From: Gloeophyllum trabeum ATCC 11539
Lineage: Eukaryota > Basidiomycota > Agaricomycetes > Gloeophyllales > Gloeophyllaceae
DNA length: 64,000 bases
Direction of reading: 5' to 3'
NCBI RefSeq assembly: GCF_000344685.1
Contig: NW_006920413.1
Location: forward strand, 990,168 to 1,054,167
Under the pieces are notes generated by a model. The model did not search any database and was not told the DNA's origin. It was given only the letters and a program-made list of their open reading frames with translations. The position numbers were made by a program, and so were the translations under genes. The first letter of the stretch is position 1, and each line of letters begins with the position of its first letter. Below, piece after piece: positions 10,730 through 23,653 of the stretch.

Positions 10730-12024
10730 TCACAACACCCTAGGAGCCGCCCACGCTCTGAGCCCCCTTTCCAACACCACACCCGCCGCGCCCAGCCCGA
10801 CGACCGCCCACGTCCACCCCTGCTTGACCGCCTCCAGGCCCGGCCACACCGCGTTGCGCGTGTGCCTATACTCCTGGAGGTCCCCAAGCTTCGTGTAGTC
10901 CGCCGCCTCCGCGTAGTGCTGCTCCTGCGCGAGGTCGAATTTAGTATGGCTATCCCAGGAGGCGAGGGACGGCGGTGGACGCACTTGGTATGTCTCGGTC
11001 AGCGCGTCGCCGCCGAAGAAGCGGAGGAAGACGTAATTGGCGAGAGGGCCGAGGACCAAGGCTGGGTGAGAGAGGGGCGTGGAGACTAGGAGAAGCGGGT
11101 ATGCGACGTGGGTCAGGATGTTGGAGAGGTAGCTGCAAAGCGCGTCAGCATCGGAAACAAGGCTCAACGCTGGACTCGGACTCACTTTGGATGCCTGACA
11201 ATGCTCCAGACGCCCTCCGTCATCAGGTGGCCCTGCGTCTTGCCGGATTTCTTCGCCTTCGAGAGCTGGTAGTCTGCAAGAGTCTCCATCGCGAACCCGG
11301 CAGTCCAGAGAAAGACCGCAAGTGAGTCCGTCCAGTTCCAAGTGGCCGAGTATCCAGGGGCCGGCTCATACCTAATACCCAAACAATGAGGATGAAATTC
11401 AAGTATACTCGACAACAACTCACCGGAAGGGCGAGGTGAATGGCAAGCAGATCAATGTCTGGAACAGCGCCTCGGGGAGGTAATCGGTGACCAGGGATCG
11501 GAGATACCAGTTTGACTTTTCGGTCTTCTTGTACGCGTAACGAATGTCGTCGTGTCCGCGCTTGTAGGCACGTTTCCAGAGGTGGTACATCAGGCGCAGA
11601 GAATGTGTAGTGATACCGCCCAGCTACGAGCTTTCCATTAGCCCACGCCCTCCCTGAGACTCACATAGGTACTCACGATGAGGCTTTCACGCCAACCGAA
11701 ACCAGAAATGACGTCGCCCACGCTGCGACCTCCCCAAATGACCGGCACGCCAACCGACTGGTACCAAGCGTCGAGGAGCATCCCGCCAGGCCAAATGACA
11801 TCCTTGGCATCAAGGCGGTAGTTGGTTGCTACCGCCGCCAGCGCATGCGTCGAGACGGCAAGACCGGAGTGAAGCAGGAACGAAGTATACAGGGGCCGGG
11901 AGAAGGAAGACCATGTCGGGCGGGGAGGAGGGGGAAAGTGCGGGTCGGGGTTGAGTGGAGGAGCGTGCTGGTTGGGGTTTATGGAGGGCGGTGAGGGGTA
12001 CGTTTGGGGGAAGTTTATCGCCAT
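10730..12024 (-). CDS. DUF1295-family membrane protein (steroid reductase-like fold)
   Basis: This is a multi-spanning membrane protein of the DUF1295 family, related to steroid 5-alpha-reductases and isoprenylcysteine methyltransferases. It starts MAINFPQTYP with a Pro-rich lead; the ATG context is ACGATGG. Hydrophobic exons follow. The diagnostic core reads AGFAMETLADYQLSKAKK, then GHLMTEGVWSIVRHPK and, after an intron, YLSNILTHVAYPLLLVSTPL, matching the family pattern of a glutamate-containing helix followed by a short-chain-dehydrogenase-unrelated RHPxY motif. The C-terminus, rich in Trp and Ala, ends RAWAAPRVL. Three or so short introns are present. The substrate is unknown; oxidoreduction or methyl transfer on a lipid is inferred from the fold only. 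Confidence 0.78.
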
Positions 12025-13073
12025 CGTCGACGATGTCGGAGTGGTCGTCTTCAATGTCGGACTCGGGCGAGTCGGCCATTATATGGGAGAGGGCTGTGAC
12101 ATCATCCATTGGCTCCAGTGACGACTGCACGCGGGCAGCGCTGTCATGGCGCCCCAAGACTTGTCCCGGACTCTCAGATGTCAAGTTGCGTAGGAGGCTA
12201 GAGCACGAGTCCGTTTTGCATATATCGATACTTGCAGAAGAGCATTCGAGTGAAGGTCAGAGAGGCGGCGCGTTTGAAGGACAGTGGACCCCAGACACTG
12301 TCTACTACACCTGCAACGTGACGCGACGCGACGATCACGTGCAACAGAAGCATAGGTGCTTCGGGCGAGCTTTGGCTCTGGCAGGCTCTGGCCCTCAGGC
12401 CTCAGACGTCGAACGTGAAGACTACGAACCACCAAACTCCTGGTTCTGCCCGTTCTCGGTCAAGATGGATCCCCGGTCATCTGTCTATATCCGCGGCTAT
12501 AATGCCTTCTCTCCATGACCTCCACGGAGTTCATCGGACACTGTCTCCTTCGCCCTCGGTAAAGATCTGCAATTGCGTTTTATAGCTGATGTTTTGCTTG
12601 TCAAGTCAACTCAAGGCCTGGTCTTTCAAGCGGTGGATTACACGGACAGAGCGACATGTTGAACGGTCACTCTTCGGTCACTGGCGCATGCTCTGATCCC
12701 AGCTGCTCAAACAATGGTGATTTCTGACCCAATGGAGGCGGGACTTCGGCGGGCTCGACATATGCCAAAGTGCAGTGCTCCGAACAGGGAGCGCTTCCTT
12801 CGGAGTATATGTCGAGCTCGCGCTCGTCCGCGCCGCGTCGGGTGAAAGACTCCAGAGGTGAACCCTTCACACATCCCGTTCAGGCAATGTTCGTCGCGAC
12901 GCGTCTGAACGTGACCCGAGTCGATTGTTGATTCTGCTAACCACGCGCAAACAAACGGCGAATATAAACCCTTCACGCCCGCCCGCTCTCCTTCATCCCG
13001 AACCACGTCCACCGACGCCTTCTGCGATATATCCAGCAACGTCGTCGGTCACCCGCCCGCCTCTGTTGGCGCC
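12025..13073. other. divergent intergenic region, no gene recognised
   Basis: About 1 kb separates two divergent genes. Open frames in it carry no recognisable motif and are probably chance. It must hold both promoters. Confidence 0.5.
12963..12968 (+). promoter_or_regulatory. TATA box of the 13074 gene
   Basis: TATAAA lies 106 bp upstream of the ATG at 13074, in a typical core promoter position. Confidence 0.45.
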
Positions 13074-16000
13074 ATGGACCACCCCGTCACGCCCACCCCG
13101 ACCGCCCCCGCCCCCGCCGGCATCCCCGCGTACCTGATTATTCTCCTTGTCCTTCTCATCCTCTCCATCTTCGGTTCTATCGTCCTGGGTATCCTCTTCT
13201 GCTACGTCTTCAAGCGCCGCTCGCCCAGGAACAACGAGCCCATTCTCCCCGCCCCAGTAGCGGCTGGTACCGCTGCTGTCGAGCCCGTCAAGGAACTCGA
13301 ACCTGCGCCTGTTTCACCCGACGCCTTTGTCCCCGCGGACGGCCCTCCGACTCCAGCCAGCAAAGCTTCTATCCGTGAAGAACCCAGGAGCAACACCGAC
13401 GGCCCTGCTGGTAAACTATACTGTATGCTACTCTTGCTCGATACTGATGGACGTAACAGCCAAGGCAAGCAACGACGCTCCTGATGATCACTTCGAAAAC
13501 GCCCCTCTCGAGTGCGACCGTAAGCGCAAGACCTTCACCCGTCCTCTTGTGATACTGAGTTATCCGCAGTTGCCTCGAGTCATCTCATTCAGGACGATCA
13601 AGTGAAGAACAGCAGTCAAACCTTCTACGTCCCCGGCCCGCCCACCGACCCGTTCGACGCCGTTACCTACGAGCAAATGTACAACTACAGATACGATGGA
13701 CCCGACCCTCTCCAGAGCAAGTTATTCCGGAAGCTGCCCAATGTAAGTTCCTTGTTCTTTGATCTCTGCTCTCGTCTGACGAGCGCGTGCGCAGGACCGG
13801 AAGTTCGACTATATCATGGCCAAGAACCTCATGAAGAAACCTCGGCACGCGAGCGTTCAGCGTTTCATGGACCACCGCGAAGAGTTTCAGTATATGCACC
13901 TCGACCCCGCCGTTCAGGCCCTCAGCATCACTGGCATCGATCTCCCGTGCTTGGCCCAAGGTAGCACGAACTCATCTCTGGCCGGTCCGTCGCGCACGTC
14001 TCAGCCTTCAGATGTCGCGGACGTGCCTTCGTTGCCTACGTTCACCTTCGAGTCTGAGGCTTTGATACCAGTATCTCAGACGCTCGACGTTCCGAGCGAC
14101 TCTAGGGAGCCATCTACCCCAGTCGAGGAAGCAGTATTCTCACCGTCCCCGGCGATACCAGTAGCACTGGGCGACCCCGTCGACGAGTCTGTCGGAACTG
14201 TCGACGGCGTTAGTATTCGGCCGGAGCCCGCCCTGGCCGTCGACTTCCAGGAGACGGATGCCAAGTCTGTAGACTGTGAATTGTCCAGCGACTATGTCGT
14301 CTCCAGGCCGGATGTTGAATTAGTACCTACCCCTGCAGCCGTTGACGATGCTGCACCCGTCGAGGACGTCAAGACTTGTGAATCGTCAGAGGAGTCGTCT
14401 AACATATCTTCTGACTCTGACCTTGCGCATGAGCAAGGTACCTCTGTGTCGTCCGTCTCGGAGGTGACGGATGACAAGGTTGTTGGCTTTGCCGAGGTCG
14501 TGCCTACCACTACGGAGATTGATGTTGAGGGGGTGGTAGGGGTGGGGGTGAAGCCCGAAGGGATACAGGAGCTCGAGGACAAGGAGGCGGCGCCTTCCGA
14601 TAGTGATGATGAAGAGTCGGCGACCCTTGCTATGGTTGAGAGTAGTAAACTCGAGGCAAGTCCCTGTGTTAACAAGGTAAAGCGTTCTCTCCCCCAAGAT
14701 ATTCTGTCGATGCTAACGAAGACTACTGAGCAGCCCGCTTTAAGTGGATTGATGATTGACTTCGGTAATGTCTCTTCTCTCTTCGCAGAGAGAGCGAAAG
14801 TAAGTTTGCTCTAACACTTTCTCATATCCTTACTCATCGTCCCATTCGTTCCAGCCTACTGGGACTGCTGAACCCTCTCGCGTGCCTCATATTGAATTGG
14901 GGTTGTTGGGTTCGCCCTTCCAGATGCAGTCCCCTACTACCTACAACGCAGCGAAGGGTAGGCCTGATCCACTGGAGACGCCTATCATCCCCCCTATGGA
15001 CAACACCTGGTGCCAATCTCCCGCTGGCCATCTCGACGACACGCTCTCTGGCGACGGGAACGGTAACTCTCTGGACGTGGCGGAGGCAAACGCGTCCTAT
15101 GCGGAGTCGATCACGCTTACTAGCGATCAGCCTCCTATGTCGCCTCCGAAGCCGTCTGTGTGGAAGGGAAAAGCAAAGGAAGTGGATTCAGTCGTAGATA
15201 CTCCTCCTCTGAGCCTTCCTCTCCACGACTATCTGGGAACGCCTAGCGCGGTTCAAGAACATCCCGCGGTCACCGCTACTCTGCCGTCACAGGAAATTCT
15301 GACTTCCGCTGACTCGGCTGGTTCTCTAGAGTACACTACTGACCCATGGGAGCAGCAGCTACGTGAAGAGGCTTCGGCATTGTACTCTCCCATTGTTCGG
15401 TCGACACCTCATACTCGTACTCGGACGGCTAGCAGCCATGGCTCCCCGCGGTACGTGCCCTACAGGCCCTCGGCTCCTACTCCGGATGGGGGTGTTCAAG
15501 AGTATCGGCGGTCTATCGTGCCACGCTCGCCCGTTAGTGTTTCTGGTTCCTCGAGGCGATTGCTTCCGGTCGATTTCAAGGGCACGCCGGCCTCGCTAGA
15601 ATCGTGGGTTTCGCCTTCTGGCTGGCGGTGCTCTCTTTCCCCTGTGGCTGGACCTTCTTGTTCGCGAAGACGGCCTTCGAGTTCTGCTTTTGTACGACCG
15701 GCTCCGCCTACTCCGTCTAGGATGAGGTCCGTGATTACTTCGACCCCCACTTCCACTGGTCAGCGAAGCAGCAGGCATTCTCTGGCTTTTTCTATCCGGC
15801 GTAAGGGTAAGTACAGGGACTCTCTACCAGCGACGCGTCCTCTTCGTCTCAACCCCGGTAGCACTCCTTCCGCGAGCCCTAAGGCGGTGAGTGCAATTCG
15901 TAATATCTCTTAATGAACGTCTTAATCTGATATACGCTGCTCTAGCTACCCCCGCAATTAGAGCGCGTCGTACTTACATCCCCTTCGGATCTTCGACCGC

Positions 16001-17315
16001 GTTCGGAAATTGGCGCTCTGATGGCAGATATCATGGACGGATGGGACTCCCTCGAGAGCTCGCCAAGTGTCTGCGGATCCAGGCATCGTGAACTCCGGAG
16101 GGCCTCGTCGGTAATGGAGTCTCCAGAGTGCAGCCCTCCTGCTAGGCCTTGTGCACCGTCTCCGGCATCGAGTCGCTCTTATCGAAGTCCAAGGTATCTC
16201 CCGACCATGCTCAGCCCAACGTTCTCGCCATCGCCCTCGGCTGGCATTACTTCTCCTCGTGCTGGTCGACCTTCGGCGCCATCCCCGGCTTCAACTGTCT
16301 CTGAGCGGAGTCCTAGGTATCTGCCGGCCATGTGCTCCTCTTCCTCTCCGCCGGTGCCTTCTGTCTGTACTCCTTCGTCTCTGGATTGCTCAGGTCAAGG
16401 ATCTCCCGGCTTCGCAGCAATTCCTCTTGCCCGCAATCTGGAGTGGATTCGTCCGGACCGTCCTCCGCACTGGGGCCAACTCGCTTCTCCCTCAGGCTCT
16501 GATTCACGTCCCACATCTTTCGCTCTGAGGCCCGAATCCGTGCAATCCATCGACGACCAGCTGTTCTTCCGGTACTATGCGAAGCGCCGACCCGACAAAG
16601 CCTGGCCAATCGAGGCGTATCAGTACGGGTTCCTTCTGGAGCGCGCCGCGCGAGGAGAGCGGGTCCTGCCTAACTATTCTGGGGAGGACACTAAACTTGT
16701 CTTGGCCGGCGCCGGGCATTTGTCTGCGAAAGTGCGGGCGGAGACCAAACGGATCAAACTCATGGAGCTGGAAGATGGGCGACGTGCAGTACGGTATCAT
16801 ACGCGGAACATGGCCTGCAAGTTTGGGTTACTAGAGGGTATCTCTGACACTAACCCCGCCGAGATGGGTCGGATTGCCTGTGAGGACGAGGACGAAACGG
16901 ACTCCCTATCCGATGAAAGCTCCGATGAAGCCTCCGGAAGTGGCGACGACTATAAGCCTGCGCGCACCGTGGATGCGATCACCTACAAGGACATGGAAGG
17001 AGGGTCGGAGGGAGAGAACACCGCTAACGAGGCGTTCAATGAGGGTGTTTGGTCGGCGCGGTACGCTTACGACCCCAGTTGGGATCCGCCTGATCATCCA
17101 GACCCGGTGAGTTCAGCTTCATTCATAGATCGTGAAACATACTGAGACATTGCTCAGCGCGTGAGGAAGAAGTTGCTTCCGTTCTGGCGCCGGGGCCTCG
17201 TTCAACTCAAGGACGAGATTGTCGTGCACGATTTCGACAGAGTTCCTGTGAGTTGCCGCCATTTTCACTTCGCTGCAACTTGGCTGATCAATACTTTCAG
17301 ACTCTGCAGACCTGA
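13074..17315 (+). CDS. large single-pass membrane protein with disordered Ser/Pro-rich region, unknown
   Basis: I do not recognise this gene. The start is MDHPVTPTPTAP, followed at residues ~17-45 by one strong membrane helix (YLIILLVLLILSIFGSIVLG) and a positive stop-transfer patch (FKRRS). It has no cleavable signal peptide, so it is a type III or signal-anchored protein. Then come about 1000 residues of mostly disordered Ser/Pro/Glu-rich sequence. Ordered islands are DPFDAVTYEQMYNYRYDG, HASVQRFMDHREEFQYMHLD and a C-terminal block with DDQLFFRYYAKRRPDKAWP and YQYGFLLERAARGERVLP. The tail has an acidic Ser-rich stretch, then RVRKKLLPFWRRG and a tiny last exon TLQT. About seven introns join in frame, supporting one gene, but a two-gene model cannot be excluded. 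Confidence 0.6.
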
Positions 17316-18262
17316 TGTAGATGCGATGTATTCTCTCTGGGATTGTGGGGCTTAGTCGTGGTTTTCTTCTATATTTCTGTCATACGTGTGTAGTCTCTCG
17401 TATCGTATCTTCCCTTTGTCCTGGGTCTCTTTCTCTTTTTCTAGGTTTCTCTTCCTCTAGGTCTTTCCTTTCTCTGGGCATCCCTTTCCGATTTCTCTTT
17501 CTCTGGGTCTCTCTCTTAGGTCTCCTCTCTTCTGGGTATCTTCTTCCTGGTTTCTTTATCTCTGGGTCTCTCTGTTCGGTCTCCTCTGGGTGTCTCTCCT
17601 CGGTCTTTTTTCCTCTGGATGTCTCTTTTGCGGTTTCTCTTTCTCCGGGTCTGTCATCTTTCTCTTGGGTCCTGTATTCTTCTTTTGTATCTCCTCCATA
17701 ATGTGTATTGCCCCCTAATTGACTTATTCATATGATCACTCATATGATGGTTCTGCCGTGATTCGGAGCTGCCAGTCTTCAATCGTACTTACATATGAGA
17801 GCCCGCTCACACTCCCACTCAGGTTGCAACCAGAGTAAGAAAAGATGGGGATTGACTGAATGTTTCGATCACGCGTTGGAAAATTGCCCCGTCGTCCTAG
17901 CGGAGTGCACATTCACACAGGGTAGATGCAGAGTGCTTGTACAACAGCCGAGTGAGGCTAAGATATATGATTACACGTGGTGGAAGTAGGGAAGTGGTAT
18001 CGAAAGACGAATACATGGAGCAAAGCTTTCGCAAATCGAAGGTAATGACGCTCCTAACCGAAGACTCCGTCGGCGTGTGCGGAATTCAGTTGCGGTACCT
18101 ATACCTCCACGACGACCTAGCAAGGGCTACCAACAAGGCAGACAACACCAAGCGCTTCCCAAATATCTTCCACAAGTCACGTACGATCGCTATAAACGCC
18201 TGCACATATCCCGCGGCACTGCCAGTCTATAAGGCTCAAGAATGCGGGCAGGGAAGGACGGC
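17316..18262. other. intergenic with pyrimidine-rich tandem array
   Basis: The stretch is the tail-to-tail gap between the unknown membrane protein and the SDR. Apart from the repeat listed at 17393-17697 I see nothing supported. The long frame across the repeat is a product of its composition. Confidence 0.5.
17393..17697 (+). repeat. degenerate ~29-bp pyrimidine-rich tandem repeat
   Basis: The plus strand is almost purely C and T, broken by a recurring CTGGGTNTC word. Copies or near copies begin at about 17421, 17474, 17503, 17532, 17562, 17586, 17614, 17645 and 17665, so most spacings are 24-31 nt. It lies just downstream of the stop at 17315, in the expected 3' UTR. Confidence 0.6.
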
Positions 18263-19446
18263 TCACCCTTGGACGCGCGCAGCGCGCTTGTTCATTATAC
18301 CGTAGACACCTTCGCGCAAATTTTCTTTCTCGAGGCGGAGGACGGGGCCGTCGTCGAGCAGGACGAGCGTGGAGCCGTGGATGGCCCAGTCTGGGTTCGT
18401 GGCGGCGTAGAAGACGGTGGAGGCGACGCGTGTCACGGGCGTCAGGGGTACGCCCGCCAGCACGGCTTTCATCACTGTGGGAACAAGGCCCGTGTCTGTG
18501 TGTGGTCGTGAGACGGCTTTAGAGTGTACAGTCCAGTGTGTGATGAGACCTACCGACGAAGAAGGGGTGCACCGAGGCGATGTGGATGCCCTCCGTCTGG
18601 GCCATGGGCGCGAGGGCGCGCATGAAGCCGAGGAGGCCGTGTTTTGATGCGCTGTAGAGGGGCACGCCCGGGATCGCCTGCCACGACGACATTGAGGCCA
18701 TGAGTACGATGGACTTTAGGCGGTTGTTCGCTTTCGTCTTTTTTAGGTAGTGCATGGCGAGGTACGAGGCTGAGCGCGTGTCAGGGACCTAGGTAGGAGG
18801 ATCCTCTTGACATGCTTACTGTGGATAGCCGCCGTCAGGTTGATCTCTACGGTGGTGAGATTCGGCTTCACCGGGCGGCCGGACTGTTCCTTTAGCTGCT
18901 CGAACGCTTCTTCGTTCGCGACGCCGGCTACAGGGATCTACGCATCACTCTGAGAGATGTCCAGGGGAAGCTGAGAGACGCAATTTACCACAGAGTCGAC
19001 GGATCCAAATCTCTCGACCGCTTTCTCGAAGAGTGACACGAGGTCATCCCATTTCGTTACATTACATGGCTGGAAGATGGCTTCTCTGATTCATTCAAGA
19101 TTCACTTTGGAACTTCGTTGTACGGAAGGAGTGTACGCACCCGCCAGCCCCCGTTATAAGGTCCACGACGTCTTGACAGCCTTTGGCGTCTATATCACCG
19201 ATGACCACCCTAGCACTAAGATAGATCGTACTGAGTGGTGCTCCCCTGTCCCGGACTGACACGTACCCGTGTTTACCGAATAGTAGAGCGGTTTCTCTCC
19301 CTATTCCTTTGGCTCCTCCTAGGTTCTAGTTGAGTTCACGTGGCCCTCCCCTACTGAAGTAAATGGACCTTACCGGTAATTAGCACAACTTGGCCGTTGG
19401 CAGACTGGCTGCAGGCAAGTAGAGCTTCATCCGGAATGGTGGTCAT
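18263..19446 (-). CDS. short-chain dehydrogenase/reductase
   Basis: This is a classical SDR, an NAD(P)-dependent oxidoreductase with a Rossmann fold. The first exon reads MTTIPDEALLACSQ and ends VVLITG; the next gives GAKGIGRETALLFGK, completing the TGxxxGIG cofactor loop. VVIGDIDAKG follows; the acidic end of strand 2 suggests NAD rather than NADP. Then come CNVTKWDDLVSLFEKAV and VAGVANEE, in the place of the usual NAG. The catalytic YSASK (Tyr and Lys) sits in PGVPLYSASKHGLLGF, with a serine in MASMSSWQ. The last exon ends KRAARVQG. About six short introns occur. The overall pattern resembles 15-hydroxyprostaglandin dehydrogenase-like SDRs. The true substrate cannot be told. Its start lies 228 bp from the divergent CLC gene. 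Confidence 0.85.
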
Positions 19447-19674
19447 GGAGTGCAGTTGCAGCGGACCAGGATAGTCTGTATGGCAGGGAGATGGCTGTAC
19501 TTATACGTGTTATCCATGTGATATTGATAGCCATTGGACCAGGGGATTGATTGACCGAGTGATCCTCGGTGCAGGTGAGTTGCTTCGGTGGCTACCCTTC
19601 CAGTTCCCACGGCTATGTAGCAGCACCGCCACCACTTACACAGCTCTCCTGGAAGCTGCCGACCCACTAAACCG

Positions 19675-22600
19675 TATGGATGGTCTCAATGGCCCCCCGG
19701 ACGAGGACTTCCAACATACCCAGTGAGTCTTCCCGATTACCTTGTTTCACTTTGCTTATTCGTGCTAGAAACTACGAGGACTTCACAACCATAGGCGCGT
19801 AGAACTCGTCGTACCTGCCGAAGGTGTAGGCTAAGTCGCGACCATTCCCGTAGACTGGATACAAGATTCGATAATCGAGAGGAACAGGCGAATACGAGCT
19901 GCTCGCGATGCCGAACTTCACCGCAGAGGTCCTCGAGGAGAAGTCACTGCGGCATGGCTATGGTCGCAGCTCAGGAAGGTACTTCATGCCGGACAGAGCT
20001 GGTTCGTGGTCACTCTCGTCGGTGCGTGACTCAGCTATTCGTGATGATGTTGGAACACATGAGCTCTGCTTGTAGGCGTCGGGATTGGGATCAATGCTGC
20101 CTTGATTTCAATTATTACGGAATGGTTATCCGACCTGAAGATGGGCTATTGCTCGGACGGATGGTGGCTGAACCAGCAGTTCTGCTGCTGGGAAGTAGAG
20201 GGAGATGAGGGGAATCCCTGCGACTCCTGGCACCCTTGGAGCACTGTCACCGCTGCCCGATGGTTAATTTATGTTATTTTCGCCGTGCGTATCATTTTCC
20301 GCAAGTCTTCTTGTCAAAACTGACGACGGTGCAGGCGCTTTTCTCGTTTGGAGCTGCGCACCTAGTGCGCTCACTTGCGAAGTATGCCGCAGGCTCCGGG
20401 ATCTCGGAAATAAAATGTATCTTAGCGGGTTTCGTAATGAAGGGCTTCCTGGGACTCGCGACTTTCTTCATCAAAAGCTTGACTCTAGTAAGTCAGTGGT
20501 ACGCTTTCACTGAATAACGATACTTAGTTCTTTCAGCCATTGGTTATAGCGTCAGGCCTGTCTGTTGGTAAGGAAGGTCCCTCCGTTCACCTTGCTTGTT
20601 GTATCGGCGACCTAGTCGCCAGTTTGTCAAGTAGATTCTCCCACAGCGAAGGTAATAAGGAGATCCTTCCAGTTGTTCCCGCTCTGACTTTTGACTGCTA
20701 TACAGGGAAGAAACGCGAAATCCTCACCGCGGCAAGCGCTGCAGGAGTCGCTGTCGCCTTTGGCTCGCCCATCGGTGGGGTTCTGTTTTCCATCGAGGTA
20801 GCATCCGCACAATACGTACTTTTTCCTTGATTGATGGGAGATTTCCTCAGGAAATGAGCCATACATTCAGCATCAAGACTATGTGGAGGAGTTTCTTCTG
20901 TGCGCTCGTCGCAACGGTAACACTATCAGTCAGTACAGCTGCGATCTCCCACCTGTACCTATCTGACCATTCGCACCCAAGGCAATGAATCCGTTCAGGA
21001 CAGGAAAACTCGTGCTCTTCCAAGTCACATACGACCGCGACTGGCACTTCTTCGAGATAATCTTCTTCGTTATTCTCGGTATATTCGGAGTGAGGTGGTC
21101 GAAGATTATTGTGTTGCATTAGTGACTCAACCGTGCTCAGGGACTATATGGCGCATTCATGGTGAAGTTCAACCTGCAAGTGGCGGCATTCCGCCGGAAA
21201 CACTTGGCCAACCATGGAGTGGCCGAGGCAGTGACGCTCGCCACGCTCACAGCCATGGTCGGGTACTTCAATCGGTTCCTCCGCATCGATATGACGGAGA
21301 GCATGGCGATCCTCTTCCGCGAATGCGAGAGTGGGGGCGACTACGACAACCTCTGCAGGTGCGCACACACATCTCCCAGGAATGTGTTACCTCCGGCTAC
21401 ATTGCGTGTATGTTTAGGACAGCCTTCCAATGGCGGATGGTGAACTCCCTCCTGCTCGCGACAGTGATCCGCGTGGGCTTCGTCGTGATCTCATATGGCG
21501 CGAAAGTGCCCGCGGGGATCTTCGTTCCCTCCATGGCCATCGGCGCGACGTTCGGGCGTATGGTCGGTATCATGGTGAAGGCGCTGAACAAGTGGGTTTG
21601 GGTTTAAGTACCTTCACTGGGAAGTGGAGAGCTGATGGAGTGCGGGCAGTGCGTATCCGACGTCAGGGATATTTGCGTTTTGCCAGCCTGATGTGCCGTG
21701 CATCACCCCTGGCACTTATGCGTTCCTCGGGGCTGCAGCTGCTCTTAGGTGAGTCGGTGTTGCAGGATGTGGGCGCTGATGTTGAACGTTCGTACGCAGC
21801 GGGGTGATGAGGATCACTGTCACCGTCGTGGTGATCATGTTTGAGTTGACGGGTGCATTGACGTACATCCTGCCTACCATGGTACCCGAATCCTGTTGCT
21901 TTGCCTCAACGCGCCACTCACCCGGATCTGTGCGTAGATTGTCCTGTTGGTCACGAAATCTGTTGGCGATTTCCTCGATGTACGAGGTATTGCGGACGAA
22001 ATGATACGGTTCAATGGGTTCCCGTTCCTTGAGAAGGAAGAACATTCGTTCAACGCTTGTGGTAAGTTACTATCGGCTTTTGCAGTGATTTTTTTCCCTA
22101 ACGGTTTGATAGTGTCAAGGGTCATGACTACTGACCTTCATACGTTGCCTGTCTCCGGCTTGACTATACGAGACATCGGTTCGTGCTCACAGCTCCCAAC
22201 TGAACACTGACACAAATCATGCGATCTAGAGCGAATATTGGCGAATACCAAAGTGCAGGGCTATCCTATAGTATCCTCCGACTCGTCAAACACCCTGATC
22301 GGGTACATAGGTCGCACAGAGCTGCGTTACGTGATAGGTGGATGCGTCCATGACCCACTAATGGCGTGGCCACGCTGATGCATACCATCCACAGACAAAG
22401 CGCAGCAGATGCGGCGCGTCTCTCTCCAAACGCCTTGTTCGTTCTCGCCGCAGCGGGACGATCCGGAGCGTTCAGATCCGCTGGATATAACGTCTGCGCT
22501 CGCTGTGGGTCTTGACGAAGACTCGGCTGCTGAGATCCTTGAGGATATGGCTTCGGACCATGCGCTCAATTTCTGGCCATGGGTTAACCAGGTAATGCAT

Positions 22601-22978
22601 TAGATACTTGACGTGGCTACGGTCTGACAGTCCGTATCAGACGCCCATTACCGTGTCTCCACAGCTGCCGTTAGAAATAACGATGCAGATGTTCAAACGG
22701 CTAGGGTGAGCTGCGTTGCTATCAATTACGAACCCGTTCTTACAATATATTACACTACGGCTAGGCCGCGAGTAATCCTCGTGGAAGACCGCGGGTCGCT
22801 CGTAGGGTTGCTCACAGTGAAGGACGTTCTGCGCTTCACGATGACCGAGAAGCAGGACAGCGATTCCTGGGACGACAGAGGCGGCATCGACGCTGTTTTC
22901 GAGGAAGTTTGGGCGTGGGCGGTGCAGGCGGAGGAAGCTATTGTCTCCTGGTGCCAGAGGTTGATACGGCGACGATAG
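19675..22978 (+). CDS. GEF1: CLC-type chloride/proton exchanger
   Basis: This is a CLC-family anion transporter of roughly 800 residues with two C-terminal CBS domains. After an N-terminal tail ([15 protein letters not shown], then [14 protein letters not shown]) come the CLC signatures in order: GSGISEIK, where the Ser favours chloride; GKEGPS with the gating glutamate; [10 protein letters not shown] joined across an intron to EMS, keeping the proton-coupling glutamate found in exchangers; and AGIFVP. CBS segments read [20 protein letters not shown] and [20 protein letters not shown]. Having both glutamates argues for a 2Cl-/H+ antiporter of endomembranes, like yeast Gef1, which supports acidification and copper loading in the Golgi. 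There are about 15 short introns; one appears to be GC-AG. The gene symbol is by analogy, and another CLC paralogue is possible. Confidence 0.9.
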
Positions 22979-23653
22979 ATGGGATGCTTGTAGAGTATTT
23001 GGGCTAATTTATGTACTTCTGCGGTTTCTGATGCGACTTGAGAGCGCGAGATATCTGGGTCCTGATGCCCCTCCTCAAGCGACTGGTGCAAGTACTGATG
23101 CCAAAAAGCCACATCTTCCCTCTGAGCCACAGAACTCAGAGCGAGCGTCTAAGATCTGGAGGAACGTTAATGAACTGCTATCGCTGGTCAGGGCAAGGTT
23201 AGCTGATTGTGGTGAGCTCTGACTGGCTCTCTCGTTATTCGGAAATCTGAAGGAAAGACGTTGTGGCAGACCGTGTCGGGATTATCGGGCCGCGGCCAGA
23301 AAGAGAAAACGCTCAGCTTGGCTTCAGCCACCGTCAAACTCGCTGAGCACACTTGCTTTTGCCCCATGACTTGCACTTTGGAGTCTCGTCTATGTTTCTT
23401 TCGTGAAAATCGAATCAAATCGAATCAATATTGGTGTCAGTTGTACTTGCTCTTACTGTGCAGTAGGAATGAGTACCCTCCGGTGGTCATCCGACGGCAC
23501 TCAGGCTGGGCAATCTGAATCTCCAAGATAATGCCTATCGGTCTATTTAGTTAGTTATCAGTGCCAGGGCCTGCCTTATCTCGAGTCTAAAGACACTATA
23601 AATGCATGATCGACTTTGGATTCTGTCCCAAGTGTTGATCCAAAGTACCCGCC
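22979..23653. other. intergenic, no gene recognised
   Basis: The region lies between the CLC stop and the amidase start. Short frames near 23031-23222 and on the opposite strand have no motif. Nothing is supported here. Confidence 0.5.

Noticed and set aside
17321..17701. 126-codon hydrophobic frame
   Set aside because: It is produced by the pyrimidine-rich repeat, which reads as Ser, Leu and Phe in any frame.
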